Part shown: in pieces, positions 7,948 through 14,042 of the stretch
Layout of the letters: each line of letters starts with the position of its first letter
Numbering within the stretch: the first letter of the stretch is position 1
Assembly: GCA_910588905.1 (NCBI GenBank)
Contig: CAJURZ010000030.1
Span: 1,512 to 15,574, forward strand
Direction: 5' to 3'
Origin: an uncultured Eggerthellaceae bacterium
GTDB taxonomy: Bacteria; Actinomycetota; Coriobacteriia; Coriobacteriales; Eggerthellaceae
DNA length: 14,063 nt
The notes under the pieces: model-generated
Seen by the model: only the letters and a program-made list of their open reading frames with translations
The model's database searches: none
What the model was told of the DNA's origin: nothing
Program-made: the position numbers and the translations under genes

Positions 7948-8255
7948 TGGCCTACAAGAGAACGTTGGGCAAGTGGCAGGACATGAGCGAAGAAGACACA
8001 AGAAAAGCTCAGATAGAGCAAGAGGCCATCGAATTCAGCGAGAGATTGGCTACCGAGAACCCTGGTATGCACGAGATTGACGAGATGAAAGAACTGATAG
8101 AGCGCCATGACAAGGCAAAAGAGACTACGGACAAAGCGATCAGGGAAGACTTCGCATCAATGCCACTAGCTCTGCAGGAGAAAATGAGAGAGATGCTCAA
8201 AGCCTCGGATATCTCTAACGAAGTGTGGCGGGATATTTTCGGTGAGGACTTCTGA
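7947..8255 (+). CDS. Small charged helical protein, unknown function
   Basis: This predicted protein of 102 aa is rich in Glu, Lys, Arg and Met, with helix-forming stretches such as EIDEMKELIERHDKAKE. It has no signal peptide, membrane segment or known motif. The composition looks like a true cytosolic protein, while the opposite-strand frames over it look like shadows rich in Ser and Leu. The start is uncertain. ATG 7947 has AGGG only two bases away, inside an inverted repeat. ATG 7983 (reading MSEEDTRKAQ) has AGG two bases away and would give a 90-aa protein. The gene is divergent from the 223-/498-aa pair with a 140-base shared gap, so it could be a regulator, an antidote or an unrelated passenger. 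Confidence 0.6.
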   Translation: MAYKRTLGKWQDMSEEDTRKAQIEQEAIEFSERLATENPGMHEIDEMKELIERHDKAKETTDKAIREDFASMPLALQEKMREMLKASDISNEVWRDIFGEDF

Positions 8256-8323
8256 TCTACCGTCCCGAAGATTAGCTAGCAGTTAATGAAATCGAACTGG
8301 TTGTTGGCTATACTTTGGATCAA

Positions 8324-8361
8324 GGGAGCCGGATGTGCGACTGGCCAGACTACCGGCTCCC
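8324..8361. repeat. 9-bp perfect hairpin between convergent genes
   Basis: GGGAGCCGG (8324-8332) and CCGGCTCCC (8353-8361) are perfect inverted repeats around a 20-base loop. The hairpin lies between the end of the plus-strand 102-aa gene and the end of the minus-strand 69-aa gene. Neither strand has a T-run after it, so a classic terminator is unlikely. A rho-dependent or structural role, or a recombination site, remains possible. Confidence 0.55.
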
Positions 8362-8370
8362 GGCTCTATG

Positions 8371-8580
8371 CTAGATCCCCGGGTAGGAAATTTCCCATTC
8401 TTCCGGGCATTTAGACACAATACTTTCGATATCGCCTTTCAGCACGTTCGCAAGCATCTGGCACATACAGTAATCGTTGGATTCGGTGCCCACGTGCGAG
8501 AGCGCTTCGGCCACCCCAGAGATGCTTGACAGCGAGTTCCGAAGCTGATCCTGGAAACATAGCAATTCCGCATCGGTCAT
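8371..8580 (-). CDS. 69-aa hypothetical protein
   Basis: This small protein begins MTDAELLCFQDQLRNSL and is predicted to be mostly helical, with several cysteines (including the pair in YCMCQM) and an EEWEISYPGI tail. The frame stays open upstream to 8628, but the ATG at 8580 is chosen because it has AGGAAAGG seven bases before it; the upstream start has no such site. No signal peptide or known motif is seen. It lies at the A+T-rich edge of the cargo region, 65 bases downstream of the interrupted zinc-finger lipoprotein gene. Function unknown. Confidence 0.65.
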   Translation of the reverse strand: MTDAELLCFQDQLRNSLSSISGVAEALSHVGTESNDYCMCQMLANVLKGDIESIVSKCPEEWEISYPGI

Positions 8581-8644
8581 AAATGTACCTTTCCTTTGCG
8601 TAAATAATGCAGCTTTACATTTGAGCAATGTTAGCCCTTGGGGC

Positions 8645-9328
8645 CTATTCCCAGTGCCCTCCTACGACCTTTGTTTCCCAATGTCCTTCTTCCGGATGGC
8701 TCACAGTTTCGTATCCGGTGATCTCGCGGCGCATCTCGCTATGGTGCCCCGACCCCTCGCCAGCCTTCATATGGGCCTTCGCATGAGCTGAGACGTTGCC
8801 CGTGACGTCCTGGCCGCAAATGTTGCAGATCGAGACCTCGACTGTGGAATAGACGGGGACGCTCTCGGTCCATGCGGCCTTGTCCACGACCCAAACCTGC
8901 TCGGTGTCCTCGACCCACTTCCTCTGCGATGCGCTCTGTGCAGGGGCGGAGCCATCTGGCTTGCTCCTGCTCTTAGATTCGGTGCGCGAAGAGCCGGAGG
9001 CTGGTTGCTCCGATGCCGCAACAGCCAGATCGGCAGAGTCATCATCTTCATTCGAGGTCGTCTCATCTTCTGAAGCCTCGATGGCCTCTGCTTGTTGTGC
9101 GGAAGAGCCCTCTTCAGCCTCACTGCCCTCGACAACCTCCGGAGCTTAGATGCCCTCGATGGCTCCGTCTGTAGCGTCTGCGACGGCGCGGTTTGCACCG
9201 ATTTCCCCTGCGCTTACGTCTCCCGAGCAGGACACGAGCGCGATGCACAGAGCCAGCATCACAGCCAGGATGGCGCAGACTGCCGCCAGCTTTCCCTTGT
9301 CGCTTCCGGTCAACTCGCTGAACTTCAT
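8645..9328 (-). pseudogene. Lipoprotein with C2H2-like finger, interrupted by an in-frame TAA
   Basis: The reading frame starts at ATG 9328 (GGAAGG nearby). It encodes a hydrophobic signal segment with a lipobox LVSC, then runs 60 codons to a TAA at 9148-9146. The same frame stays open for 166 more codons to a stop at 8645. The downstream part has an acidic Ser/Glu/Asp-rich linker, then VWVVDKAAWTE, a motif CNIC followed ten residues later by H-x3-H (C-x2-C-x10-H-x3-H), and a tail with two GHWE copies. A low-complexity stalk leading to a finger-like exported domain makes one protein the natural reading, so the TAA looks like a nonsense mutation, perhaps from GAA or CAA. Read-through is the alternative. 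Coordinates span both parts. It is the last gene of the mobilisation operon. Function of the intact protein is unknown; the two Cys and two His suggest metal binding. Confidence 0.75.
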
Positions 9329-9384
9329 CTTTCTCACCTTCCTACATGAAGCGGAACACCGCTTTGATAAGCCAACGCACGAAA

Positions 9385-9762
9385 CTACCAACCAGCTTCA
9401 TCCATATCGCCCCATTCCTCAGCCTGCTCATCCTCTTCCTTCTCGCGCACCGAGCTCTCCGCCTCGATCGATGAGATGACTGCATCCACCACATCTGCCG
9501 GGATTCCCGGCACCTTCGGGTTTGTGTCGCCCGTCATCCGCTTGAGATACCCGAAGAGCTCGGCGATCCTCGCGTGCAGCCCCTTCGAGGAGCTCCCGAT
9601 GCACTCGTAGGCCGCCTCGTCGAACGCCTGAAGGTCCACCAGCTCTCCGAACACGCGCTTCATGATCGCCTCGCCGTCCACCACGACGAGCTCCACGTGC
9701 CCGAGCTCCTCGGCATCGGCGAGGAGGAACTCCCATCCGCGCCTGCGCCTTGCTGCGGGCAC
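9385..9762 (-). CDS. Hypothetical mobilisation-operon protein, possibly the second half of a split gene
   Basis: This 125-aa protein begins at a GTG that touches the upstream TAG stop (TAGGTG) in the same reading frame. It has an Arg-rich start (AARRRRGWEFLLADAEEL), a beta-rich stretch (HVELVVVDGEAIMKRV), a helical middle and an acidic tail (REKEEDEQAEEWGDMDEAGW). There is no good Shine-Dalgarno before the GTG, so translation would depend on reinitiation or read-through from the upstream ORF. The direct frame continuity suggests this and the preceding 65-aa ORF were one gene cut by an amber codon. No known function; its place behind the relaxase suggests an accessory role in the element. Confidence 0.6.
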   Translation of the reverse strand: MPAARRRRGWEFLLADAEELGHVELVVVDGEAIMKRVFGELVDLQAFDEAAYECIGSSSKGLHARIAELFGYLKRMTGDTNPKVPGIPADVVDAVISSIEAESSVREKEEDEQAEEWGDMDEAGW

Positions 9763-9960
9763 CTAATCGTCGTCGTTGCTTTCCATCTTCTCCGCCTGGT
9801 AGCTGTGGGCAGCCATCCAGAGGCCGCCATCGCCCAAGGTGTCGAAGCGCACCTCGAAGTTGGTGAGCATGTTCGACTTTCCCAGGGGCGTGGCAGAGGT
9901 GAACGTCGCCGTGTCGAACACGTCGAGCCTCTGGTCGTCGTATGTGACCTTCACTATCAT
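9763..9960 (-). CDS. Hypothetical 65-aa protein coupled to the relaxase gene
   Basis: The ATG at 9960 overlaps the relaxase stop in an ATGA arrangement, a clear sign of translational coupling. The 65-aa product starts MIVKVTYDDQRLDVFDTATF and has a beta-rich pattern, then GGLWMAAHSYQAEKMESNDDD. It ends at a TAG that is followed directly, in frame, by the 125-aa ORF. It may be the N-terminal half of a longer protein of about 190 residues. No known domain is recognised. Confidence 0.7.
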   Translation of the reverse strand: MIVKVTYDDQRLDVFDTATFTSATPLGKSNMLTNFEVRFDTLGDGGLWMAAHSYQAEKMESNDDD

Positions 9961-11186
9961 CTGTCGCTCCTCTCGCGGTTGCGCCTCTGCTCGGCCTCCT
10001 GGGTCCTTGGCGCGAGCTGGTGCTGGTTTCCGCGCCGCCTCGTCGATGCCGGGGCGGATTCGCTTCTGCTCCTGTGCGTCATGAGGTTGTTCTCGGCGAC
10101 GTACACGCGCGCCTCAGCCAGACGCCTGAAGCCCTCGCTTCCCAGCTGATTCCTGCGGGCGAGGGTGGCCGCCCTCGCATCGAAGTCCTCCAGGTATCGG
10201 ATGTCGAACTTCGCGCACGTCTCAAGGACGGCGGAGAGCCTAGAGAGGTCCTGCAGGTCGTTAAGCTCCACCGCGCTCACAGCCCGTCGGCGTATCTCGC
10301 CCTCGGTCCTCCGCTCGGGATGGTATGCCGACTGCCTCTCGAAGCGGCTCTTGAGCATCTGCTTGCCGAAGGTGAAGCCGAGCCTCTCGCCGGACACCTT
10401 CTTCGTCGGCTCGTCGGCGAGCGAGTATATCCAGTCGTCGCGCCTGGCCTTCGACGAGTTGTCGGCCACGTCGATGCCAAGGCGGCGCAGAGCCTCCATG
10501 AAGTCGGCCTCGCTTCGGGAGGTGTTCTTCGCGAGCGCCACGCGCGCCCTGATGTCGCCAACCCACGAGTAGTTGCCGGACCGCATGATCTCCTTCTCGG
10601 CGCGCCCGAAGTAGATGCCCTGGCACGTGCGGGCCGCCTCGGGCTCGGCGCTCTTTTGGGACCTCTCGGGCATGACGTTCGAGAGTCCTGAGAGCCCTCG
10701 TTCGCGCGCCATGTCCTGAAGCGCCCGGTTCAGATCCTCGGGATGCTCGGTCTGCATGCGGTAGCCGGTCTTCAGGTTCACGTTGTTCACGACCACGTGC
10801 GCATGCGGGATGCGCCCCTCGTTGTCCTCGTGGTAGACGATCGCCACCTCGTGATCCGGGAAGTAAGCCCCGACCCATGCCTGTGCGAGCTCCCGCAGGG
10901 ACGCGAGATCGATGCGGTCCTCCGGGTCGGGCGAGATGACGAAGTGCTTGAAGGTGCGCGCCTTGAGCCCGCGCCACTCGGAGTTGGTGCCGTAGGCCTC
11001 CCTCGTGGCATCCATCTCCACGTCCCAGTCGACGAAGATCGCACTCTGACCGCGGTCCTCGCACACCCACTCTCCGTCGAGCGGGAGGTTCACGACGTCG
11101 CGTCCGATGGCACGGTTCTTCTTCTCCAGGTAGCGCCTGATGCCCGCCACCGAGCCGTGCCCCGATATCGGCTTCAGAATCGGCAT
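9957..11186 (-). CDS. Relaxase / mobilisation nuclease (HxH type)
   Basis: This 409-aa relaxase would nick oriT and stay covalently attached to the transferred strand. The PF03432-like core is visible. There is an N-terminal tyrosine suited to be the nucleophile (Y19 in IRRYLEKK), a conserved H81 in FKHFVISPDPED, and a metal-binding His cluster H119-x8-H128-x-H130 (YHEDNEGRIPHAHVVVNN), followed by N134/N135 of the HxHxxxN signature. This fits a MOBP-type relaxase. The C-terminal half is Arg-rich and helical with no helicase or primase motif, and the tail is basic. The start ATG has GGAGG eight bases upstream, lying inside the end of the mobC gene, whose stop is three bases away. The stop overlaps the next ORF. 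The arrangement mobC then relaxase is the standard mobilisation cassette. Confidence 0.92.
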   Translation of the reverse strand: MPILKPISGHGSVAGIRRYLEKKNRAIGRDVVNLPLDGEWVCEDRGQSAIFVDWDVEMDATREAYGTNSEWRGLKARTFKHFVISPDPEDRIDLASLRELAQAWVGAYFPDHEVAIVYHEDNEGRIPHAHVVVNNVNLKTGYRMQTEHPEDLNRALQDMARERGLSGLSNVMPERSQKSAEPEAARTCQGIYFGRAEKEIMRSGNYSWVGDIRARVALAKNTSRSEADFMEALRRLGIDVADNSSKARRDDWIYSLADEPTKKVSGERLGFTFGKQMLKSRFERQSAYHPERRTEGEIRRRAVSAVELNDLQDLSRLSAVLETCAKFDIRYLEDFDARAATLARRNQLGSEGFRRLAEARVYVAENNLMTHRSRSESAPASTRRRGNQHQLAPRTQEAEQRRNRERSDR

Positions 11187-11189
11187 CGA

Positions 11190-11609
11190 TCACGCCTCCA
11201 TGATCGTCGAGCACTGGATGCGCGCGAGCTCGTAGACGATCCGCTCGGCGTTCTCGTTCACCGCCGCGAGCTCAGTCTCGATGATCTCGGCCTTGGGAGC
11301 GATGAGCTCGGTGGTGGCCTTGTCGTGGACGATGTAGTAGTTGATAGAGTTCATGGCGTGCACGGCCTGGTTGTAGTGGTAGCCCCAACGAGTGAGCTCC
11401 CGCGACATCTGTCGCATCGTCTTCCTGTCGATGACGACGCCGTCGGGGACCTCGCCCTTGGCGGCCTCGGCGAGCATTGGGATGCGGATGAGGTAGCGCA
11501 GATACTTGGACTGCGAGAGCTCAGAGACGCGGCAGCGCTCGACGAGCTTCTGATAGTCGTCCTCCGCAAGGCGGAAGCTCAAGGTTCTGGTCTTGTTCAT
11601 GGGGTTCAT
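11190..11609 (-). CDS. mobC: MobC-like relaxosome accessory protein
   Basis: This 139-aa protein has an N-terminal ribbon-helix-helix-like segment at about 7-45 (TRTLSFRLAEDDYQKL, then LSQSKYLRYLIR). A MobC signature follows at 72-90, LTRWGYHYNQAVHAMNSIN, comparable to the G-x-N-x-NQ-x-N pattern of PF05713. Such proteins bind oriT and help the relaxase open the nick site. The start is firm: AGGAGG at 11617-11622 lies seven bases before the ATG at 11609. It is the first gene of the mobilisation operon, immediately downstream of the IR-rich region that is the oriT candidate, and three bases separate its stop from the relaxase start. Confidence 0.9.
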   Translation of the reverse strand: MNPMNKTRTLSFRLAEDDYQKLVERCRVSELSQSKYLRYLIRIPMLAEAAKGEVPDGVVIDRKTMRQMSRELTRWGYHYNQAVHAMNSINYYIVHDKATTELIAPKAEIIETELAAVNENAERIVYELARIQCSTIMEA

Positions 11610-11653
11610 AGGAATACCTCCTAGTTGCTGTTCCGAAGGTTCGTATCAGGGGC

Positions 11654-11669
11654 GCGGGGGATCCCCCGC
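11654..11669. repeat. 16-bp perfect palindrome in the oriT candidate
   Basis: GCGGGGGATCCCCCGC reads the same on both strands. It lies between mobC and the putative nic hairpin, and could bind MobC as a dimer or act as a G+C-rich hairpin in mRNA. Confidence 0.75.
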
Positions 11670-11678
11670 CAAGCTGAG

Positions 11679-11706
11679 GCGAAGGGCGCAAGGCCATCGC
11701 CCTCGC
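11679..11706. repeat. Inverted repeat carrying the nic-like motif
   Basis: GCGAAGGGCG (11679-11688) pairs with CGCCCTCGC (11698-11706) with one bulged A, around a 9-base loop. On the minus strand the 3' arm contains the nic-like CTTGCGCCCTT. Confidence 0.6.
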
Positions 11707-11729
11707 TTGCCCAACCCCCGGGAGCTGGC

Positions 11730-11770
11730 GGAGCGGAGCCCTCATGCGGCTCAAGCGACATGGCCGCTCC
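11730..11770. repeat. Nested inverted repeats
   Basis: GGAGCGG (11730-11736) pairs with CCGCTCC (11764-11770). Inside it, GAGCC (11736-11740) pairs with GGCTC (11748-11752). The two stems share base 11736, so they are alternatives at that position. Confidence 0.45.
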
Positions 11771-11784
11771 ATCGCCTCCCGAGG

Positions 11785-11831
11785 CAAGTGCTATGGCGTC
11801 ATCGAAGATGTAATACGCCATAGGCTACTTG
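11785..11831. repeat. Imperfect long inverted repeat
   Basis: CTATGGCGT (11791-11799) and ACGCCATAG (11815-11823) are perfect 9-base arms around a 15-base loop. After an internal loop, CAAG (11785-11788) and CTTG (11828-11831) extend the stem. Confidence 0.55.
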
Positions 11832-11838
11832 CTGGATT

Positions 11839-11854
11839 CGGCGTCTAAGCGCCG
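11839..11854. repeat. Small hairpin downstream of parB
   Basis: CGGCG and CGCCG pair around TCTAAG, 17 bases after the parB stop on the minus strand. There is no T-run, so it is a poor terminator candidate. Confidence 0.4.
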
Positions 11855-11870
11855 ATAAGTCCCAGGGTGG

Positions 11871-12779
11871 TCACTTAGTGCACATCTTCGAGATTCGGGC
11901 GCTTATCCGCCGTATCTCGGCGACGGCCTCGTAATCGGCCTTCGAGGGCTTTCTCTCCATCGAGGACATGTACGAGCGGAGGTCGTCGAGGATGCGGACG
12001 AGCCTCTTGTCGCACGGGCTCTCAAATTCGAGCTTGCGCTTGAGGTACTCGGTGGTCTCCTTCTTGGAGAGGCCTGCTGGGCGACTCACGTAAAGGCGCG
12101 TCTGCTTCTCCCTCGGAAGGCCTTTGAGGATATCGACGCTCGAAGCGGAGAGCCGCCCCTCGTTGGCCTCGATAGCCCAGTTCCTGGAGAGGTCGCTCTG
12201 GATGGTCTTGGCCAGCTTCTCGTCGCGAAGTATCGTCCTTCCGGAGACGGCCTTGCCGGTCTGCTTCTCGATCATCTCGGCCTTGATGTCCTCGGTGCGC
12301 TTCCCCTTGAGCGACGGGTCCTCGGCGCGGAGCCGCTCCGCCTCGATGCCGAGGGCCTCCGTAGCGAATGCCCTCTCTGTCACCGTGAGCGAGCGCACGA
12401 AGTAGTTCGCCGTGTGGAGCAGCGTTATCGCCTGGGCGTCCGTGATCCCCTCGACGATCCGACAGGGAATGCGCGAGAACGCGTCGTCGTCTTTTGCGAG
12501 GAGGCGGAACGCCTCAAGGCGGCGGTGCCCCGAGATCATCTGGTAGCCGCCGTCGGCAAGCCTCCTCACGAGCGGGAGGTCGGTGAGGCCGTCGCGCTTG
12601 ATGGAGCTCGCGAGCTGTTTTATGGCGGAGGCGTCCATCGAGTAGGCGACGTTCGCGGGATGCGCGGAGATTTCTCCGACATCGATCTCAAGGACGGGGA
12701 AGCGCTCGCGCGTCTTGGACCTCTCGTCGAGGAGCCCCGAGATCGAGAACGCCTTTGCGACGTCGCTAGCCGAGCTCAT
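11871..12779 (-). CDS. parB: ParB-family partition protein
   Basis: This is the DNA-binding partner of ParA in segregation of the element. The frame is open to 12890, but the ATG at 12779 is the right start because AGGAGG lies six bases before it and the upstream extension is only a shadow of parA. The product is 302 aa. The N-terminal ParB/Srx domain includes ISGHRRLEAFRLL (GHRRLEA at 84-90), the position of the CTP-binding motif in ParB proteins. A helix-turn-helix region follows at about 130-180 (AISGRT-like stretch KAVSGRTILRDEKLAKTI). The C-terminal helices would mediate dimerisation. It overlaps parA by 14 bases, which indicates coupled translation. It is longer than the small CopG-type ParB partners and resembles the Spo0J/KorB style. 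The cognate parS is not proven; the palindrome upstream of parA is one candidate. Confidence 0.9.
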   Translation of the reverse strand: MSSASDVAKAFSISGLLDERSKTRERFPVLEIDVGEISAHPANVAYSMDASAIKQLASSIKRDGLTDLPLVRRLADGGYQMISGHRRLEAFRLLAKDDDAFSRIPCRIVEGITDAQAITLLHTANYFVRSLTVTERAFATEALGIEAERLRAEDPSLKGKRTEDIKAEMIEKQTGKAVSGRTILRDEKLAKTIQSDLSRNWAIEANEGRLSASSVDILKGLPREKQTRLYVSRPAGLSKKETTEYLKRKLEFESPCDKRLVRILDDLRSYMSSMERKPSKADYEAVAEIRRISARISKMCTK

Positions 12780-13533
12780 TGAGAACCTCCTCAGCCAGAG
12801 CCGCGTAGTCGCGCGCAGGTCTGCTGCCGGGCTCGAATGACGCCACTGGCGTCCACTGCCAGCTTCCCTCACATACCTTGGCCGAGGCATGGATCACGCT
12901 TTGAAACTGCGTATCGGGGAAGAAGCGGTCGAGCACCTCTGCTCCCGTCCTCTCGGCCTTGGTCATGCGCCCGGGGACGCAGGTGCGCAGGATCCGGTAC
13001 TTGGGGCAGGGCATGCGGAGCGCCTCGGCGATGGATTTGGTGGCCTCTACCGTGAGCGCCGTGCCCCGCATGACAGTTGAGTCGAGCTTCACCGGGATGA
13101 CGACGATGCCACCGTCCGCAGCTGCGAGATAGGCGTTGAATGCCAGGCGCTTGAGCACAGGCGAGCAGTCGATGATGGCGATGTCGTAGGTGTCGGCCGC
13201 ATCGTCGAGCGCGAACTTGAGCCTCTGCTCGCGGAGCAAAAGCTCGTTCTGGTCGACGAGCTCGATGGTGGAGGGGATCACGGATAGGTTCTCCGTTTCG
13301 GTCTCGAAGGCGAGGTCGGCCACGGAGGCCTGTCCGTACAGCAGCTCGATGGAGCTTCTGCCCTCCGCCTTCGCCCTGTCGTAGAGTCCGTAGTAGTCGG
13401 TCGCGGAGGCCTGGGGGTCGAGGTCGATCAGGAGCACCCGTCTGCCCGCATCGGCGTAGATGCTTGCGAGGTTCACGGCGCTCGTCGTCTTGCCCACACC
13501 TCCCTTGTAGTTGGAGATGGCTATGGTGCGCAT
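12766..13533 (-). CDS. parA: ParA-family partition ATPase
   Basis: This 255-aa P-loop ATPase would position the element's copies before division. The deviant Walker A motif KGGVGKTT is at residues 10-17 in the context ISNYKGGVGKTTS. LIDLDPQ (35-41) is the Walker A' motif and IAIIDCSP (118-125) is the Walker B region. There is no N-terminal DNA-binding extension, so it is the short Soj-like form. GAAAGGA lies five bases before the ATG at 13533. A probable promoter with a 17-base spacer lies about 80 bases upstream, inside a palindrome that could serve as an operator. It is followed at once by parB, which overlaps its 3' end. Confidence 0.95.
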   Translation of the reverse strand: MRTIAISNYKGGVGKTTSAVNLASIYADAGRRVLLIDLDPQASATDYYGLYDRAKAEGRSSIELLYGQASVADLAFETETENLSVIPSTIELVDQNELLLREQRLKFALDDAADTYDIAIIDCSPVLKRLAFNAYLAAADGGIVVIPVKLDSTVMRGTALTVEATKSIAEALRMPCPKYRILRTCVPGRMTKAERTGAEVLDRFFPDTQFQSVIHASAKVCEGSWQWTPVASFEPGSRPARDYAALAEEVLNELG

Positions 13534-13611
13534 GCTTGTCCTTTCTCCCTTGCATCTCGCGCCCGCAGGTTGGAGGTTGGGCGCTTCAGGTGGATTTGTA
13601 TTACATTCGGT

Positions 13612-13640
13612 ATTGTACCCTAAAACAGTTCATTTGTGAA
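13612..13640 (-). promoter_or_regulatory. Probable parA-parB promoter
   Basis: On the minus strand TTCACA (13640-13635) and TACAAT (13617-13612) are separated by exactly 17 bases, a good sigma-70-type spacing. Transcription would start near 13605, leaving a leader of about 70 bases before parA. The -35 box lies in the loop and inner arm of the palindrome, and the -10 box overlaps its outer edge. Confidence 0.65.
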
Positions 13641-13654
13641 CTGTTTTAGGGTAC
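13615..13654. repeat. Perfect 18-bp-arm palindrome at the parA promoter
   Basis: GTACCCTAAAACAGTTCA (13615-13632) is repeated in inverse order at 13637-13654, leaving only TTTG between the arms. No mismatch occurs in 18 pairs. It covers the -35 box and spacer of the probable parA promoter, and starts 11 bases after the stop of the upstream minus-strand gene. It may be an operator or parS. No T-run follows on the minus strand, so a simple terminator is less likely. Confidence 0.9.
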
Positions 13655-13664
13655 TTTGCGGTCG

Positions 13665-14042
13665 CTACCACCAGGCGTGGTAGAAGAGCTCGTCATCTTC
13701 GCCGGTCTCCTTAAGCACGCGCTCCAGCATGCTGACCGTCTCGTCTATGCACTGCGTGTAGTAGTCGTCTTCGTAGCCGAATGCCCCGAAGAAGAAACCT
13801 TCTTGCACCGGGAGGAGCTCGGGTGCCAGGAAGCGGTTGTCTTCGACGAGCCTGCAGTCGTCCATGAGGCAGACCAGATCCTGCCTGCAGACCGGATAGT
13901 ACTCGCAGTTCTCGATGAATCCGTCGGAAGTGTTGCGCTCGAACCAGCCGTGGATGTGGTTCGCCTTGCGCCAGTAGGCCAGAAGCTCGTGTTCGGCGTT
14001 TTCGCCCTTTGCCCTGCGGGTGAGGTACATGTCGAGTCCCAT
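13665..14042 (-). CDS. Conserved protein of unknown function (MGLDMYL type)
   Basis: This 125-aa protein starts MGLDMYLTRR and ends ELFYHAWW. The start at 14042 is preferred: AAAGGA lies nine bases upstream, while an upstream TTG in the same frame lies inside the Shine-Dalgarno region. Residues are rich in aromatics, with LAYWRKANHIHGWF at 21-34, EGFFFGAFGYEDDYY at 81-95 and a pair of Cys near 46 and 52. No signal peptide, membrane helix or known catalytic motif is seen. From memory, similar MGLDMYL proteins are common in phages and plasmids, with no settled function. Its promoter lies beyond the right window edge. It is upstream of parA, and the palindrome is between them. Confidence 0.8.
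   Translation of the reverse strand: MGLDMYLTRRAKGENAEHELLAYWRKANHIHGWFERNTSDGFIENCEYYPVCRQDLVCLMDDCRLVEDNRFLAPELLPVQEGFFFGAFGYEDDYYTQCIDETVSMLERVLKETGEDDELFYHAWW

Larger units (their letters stand above)
11624..11870. other. Candidate origin of transfer (oriT) region
   Basis: This 247-base stretch between parB and mobC has no credible gene but at least five inverted repeats in a row, each listed separately. The most telling one, at 11679-11706, carries on the minus strand CTTGCGCCCTT (11682-11692). This resembles the TGCGCCCT core of RSF1010/pGO1-type nic sites. Position just upstream of mobC is the usual place for oriT. A second G+C-rich candidate, GCTTGCCC on the plus strand at 11705-11712, cannot be excluded. 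The relaxase looks MOBP-like rather than MOBQ-like, so the nic assignment is tentative. Confidence 0.6.

Noticed and set aside
11621..11821. A 66-codon minus-strand ORF (MAYYIFDDAIALASGG at the start) between parB and mobC
   Set aside because: There is no Shine-Dalgarno before the ATG, the product is low-complexity Gly/Ala/Pro, and the DNA is the inverted-repeat-rich oriT candidate.
12780..12890. An N-terminal extension of parB by 37 codons
   Set aside because: It lies wholly within parA in another frame, has low-complexity Arg/Ser content, and the ATG at 12779 has an excellent AGGAGG site.
13615..13654. The palindrome as a plain rho-independent terminator of the 125-aa gene
   Set aside because: On the minus strand the stem is followed by AATACCG rather than a T-run, and a good promoter spacing falls across it. 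A role at the parA promoter is favoured, though not proven.
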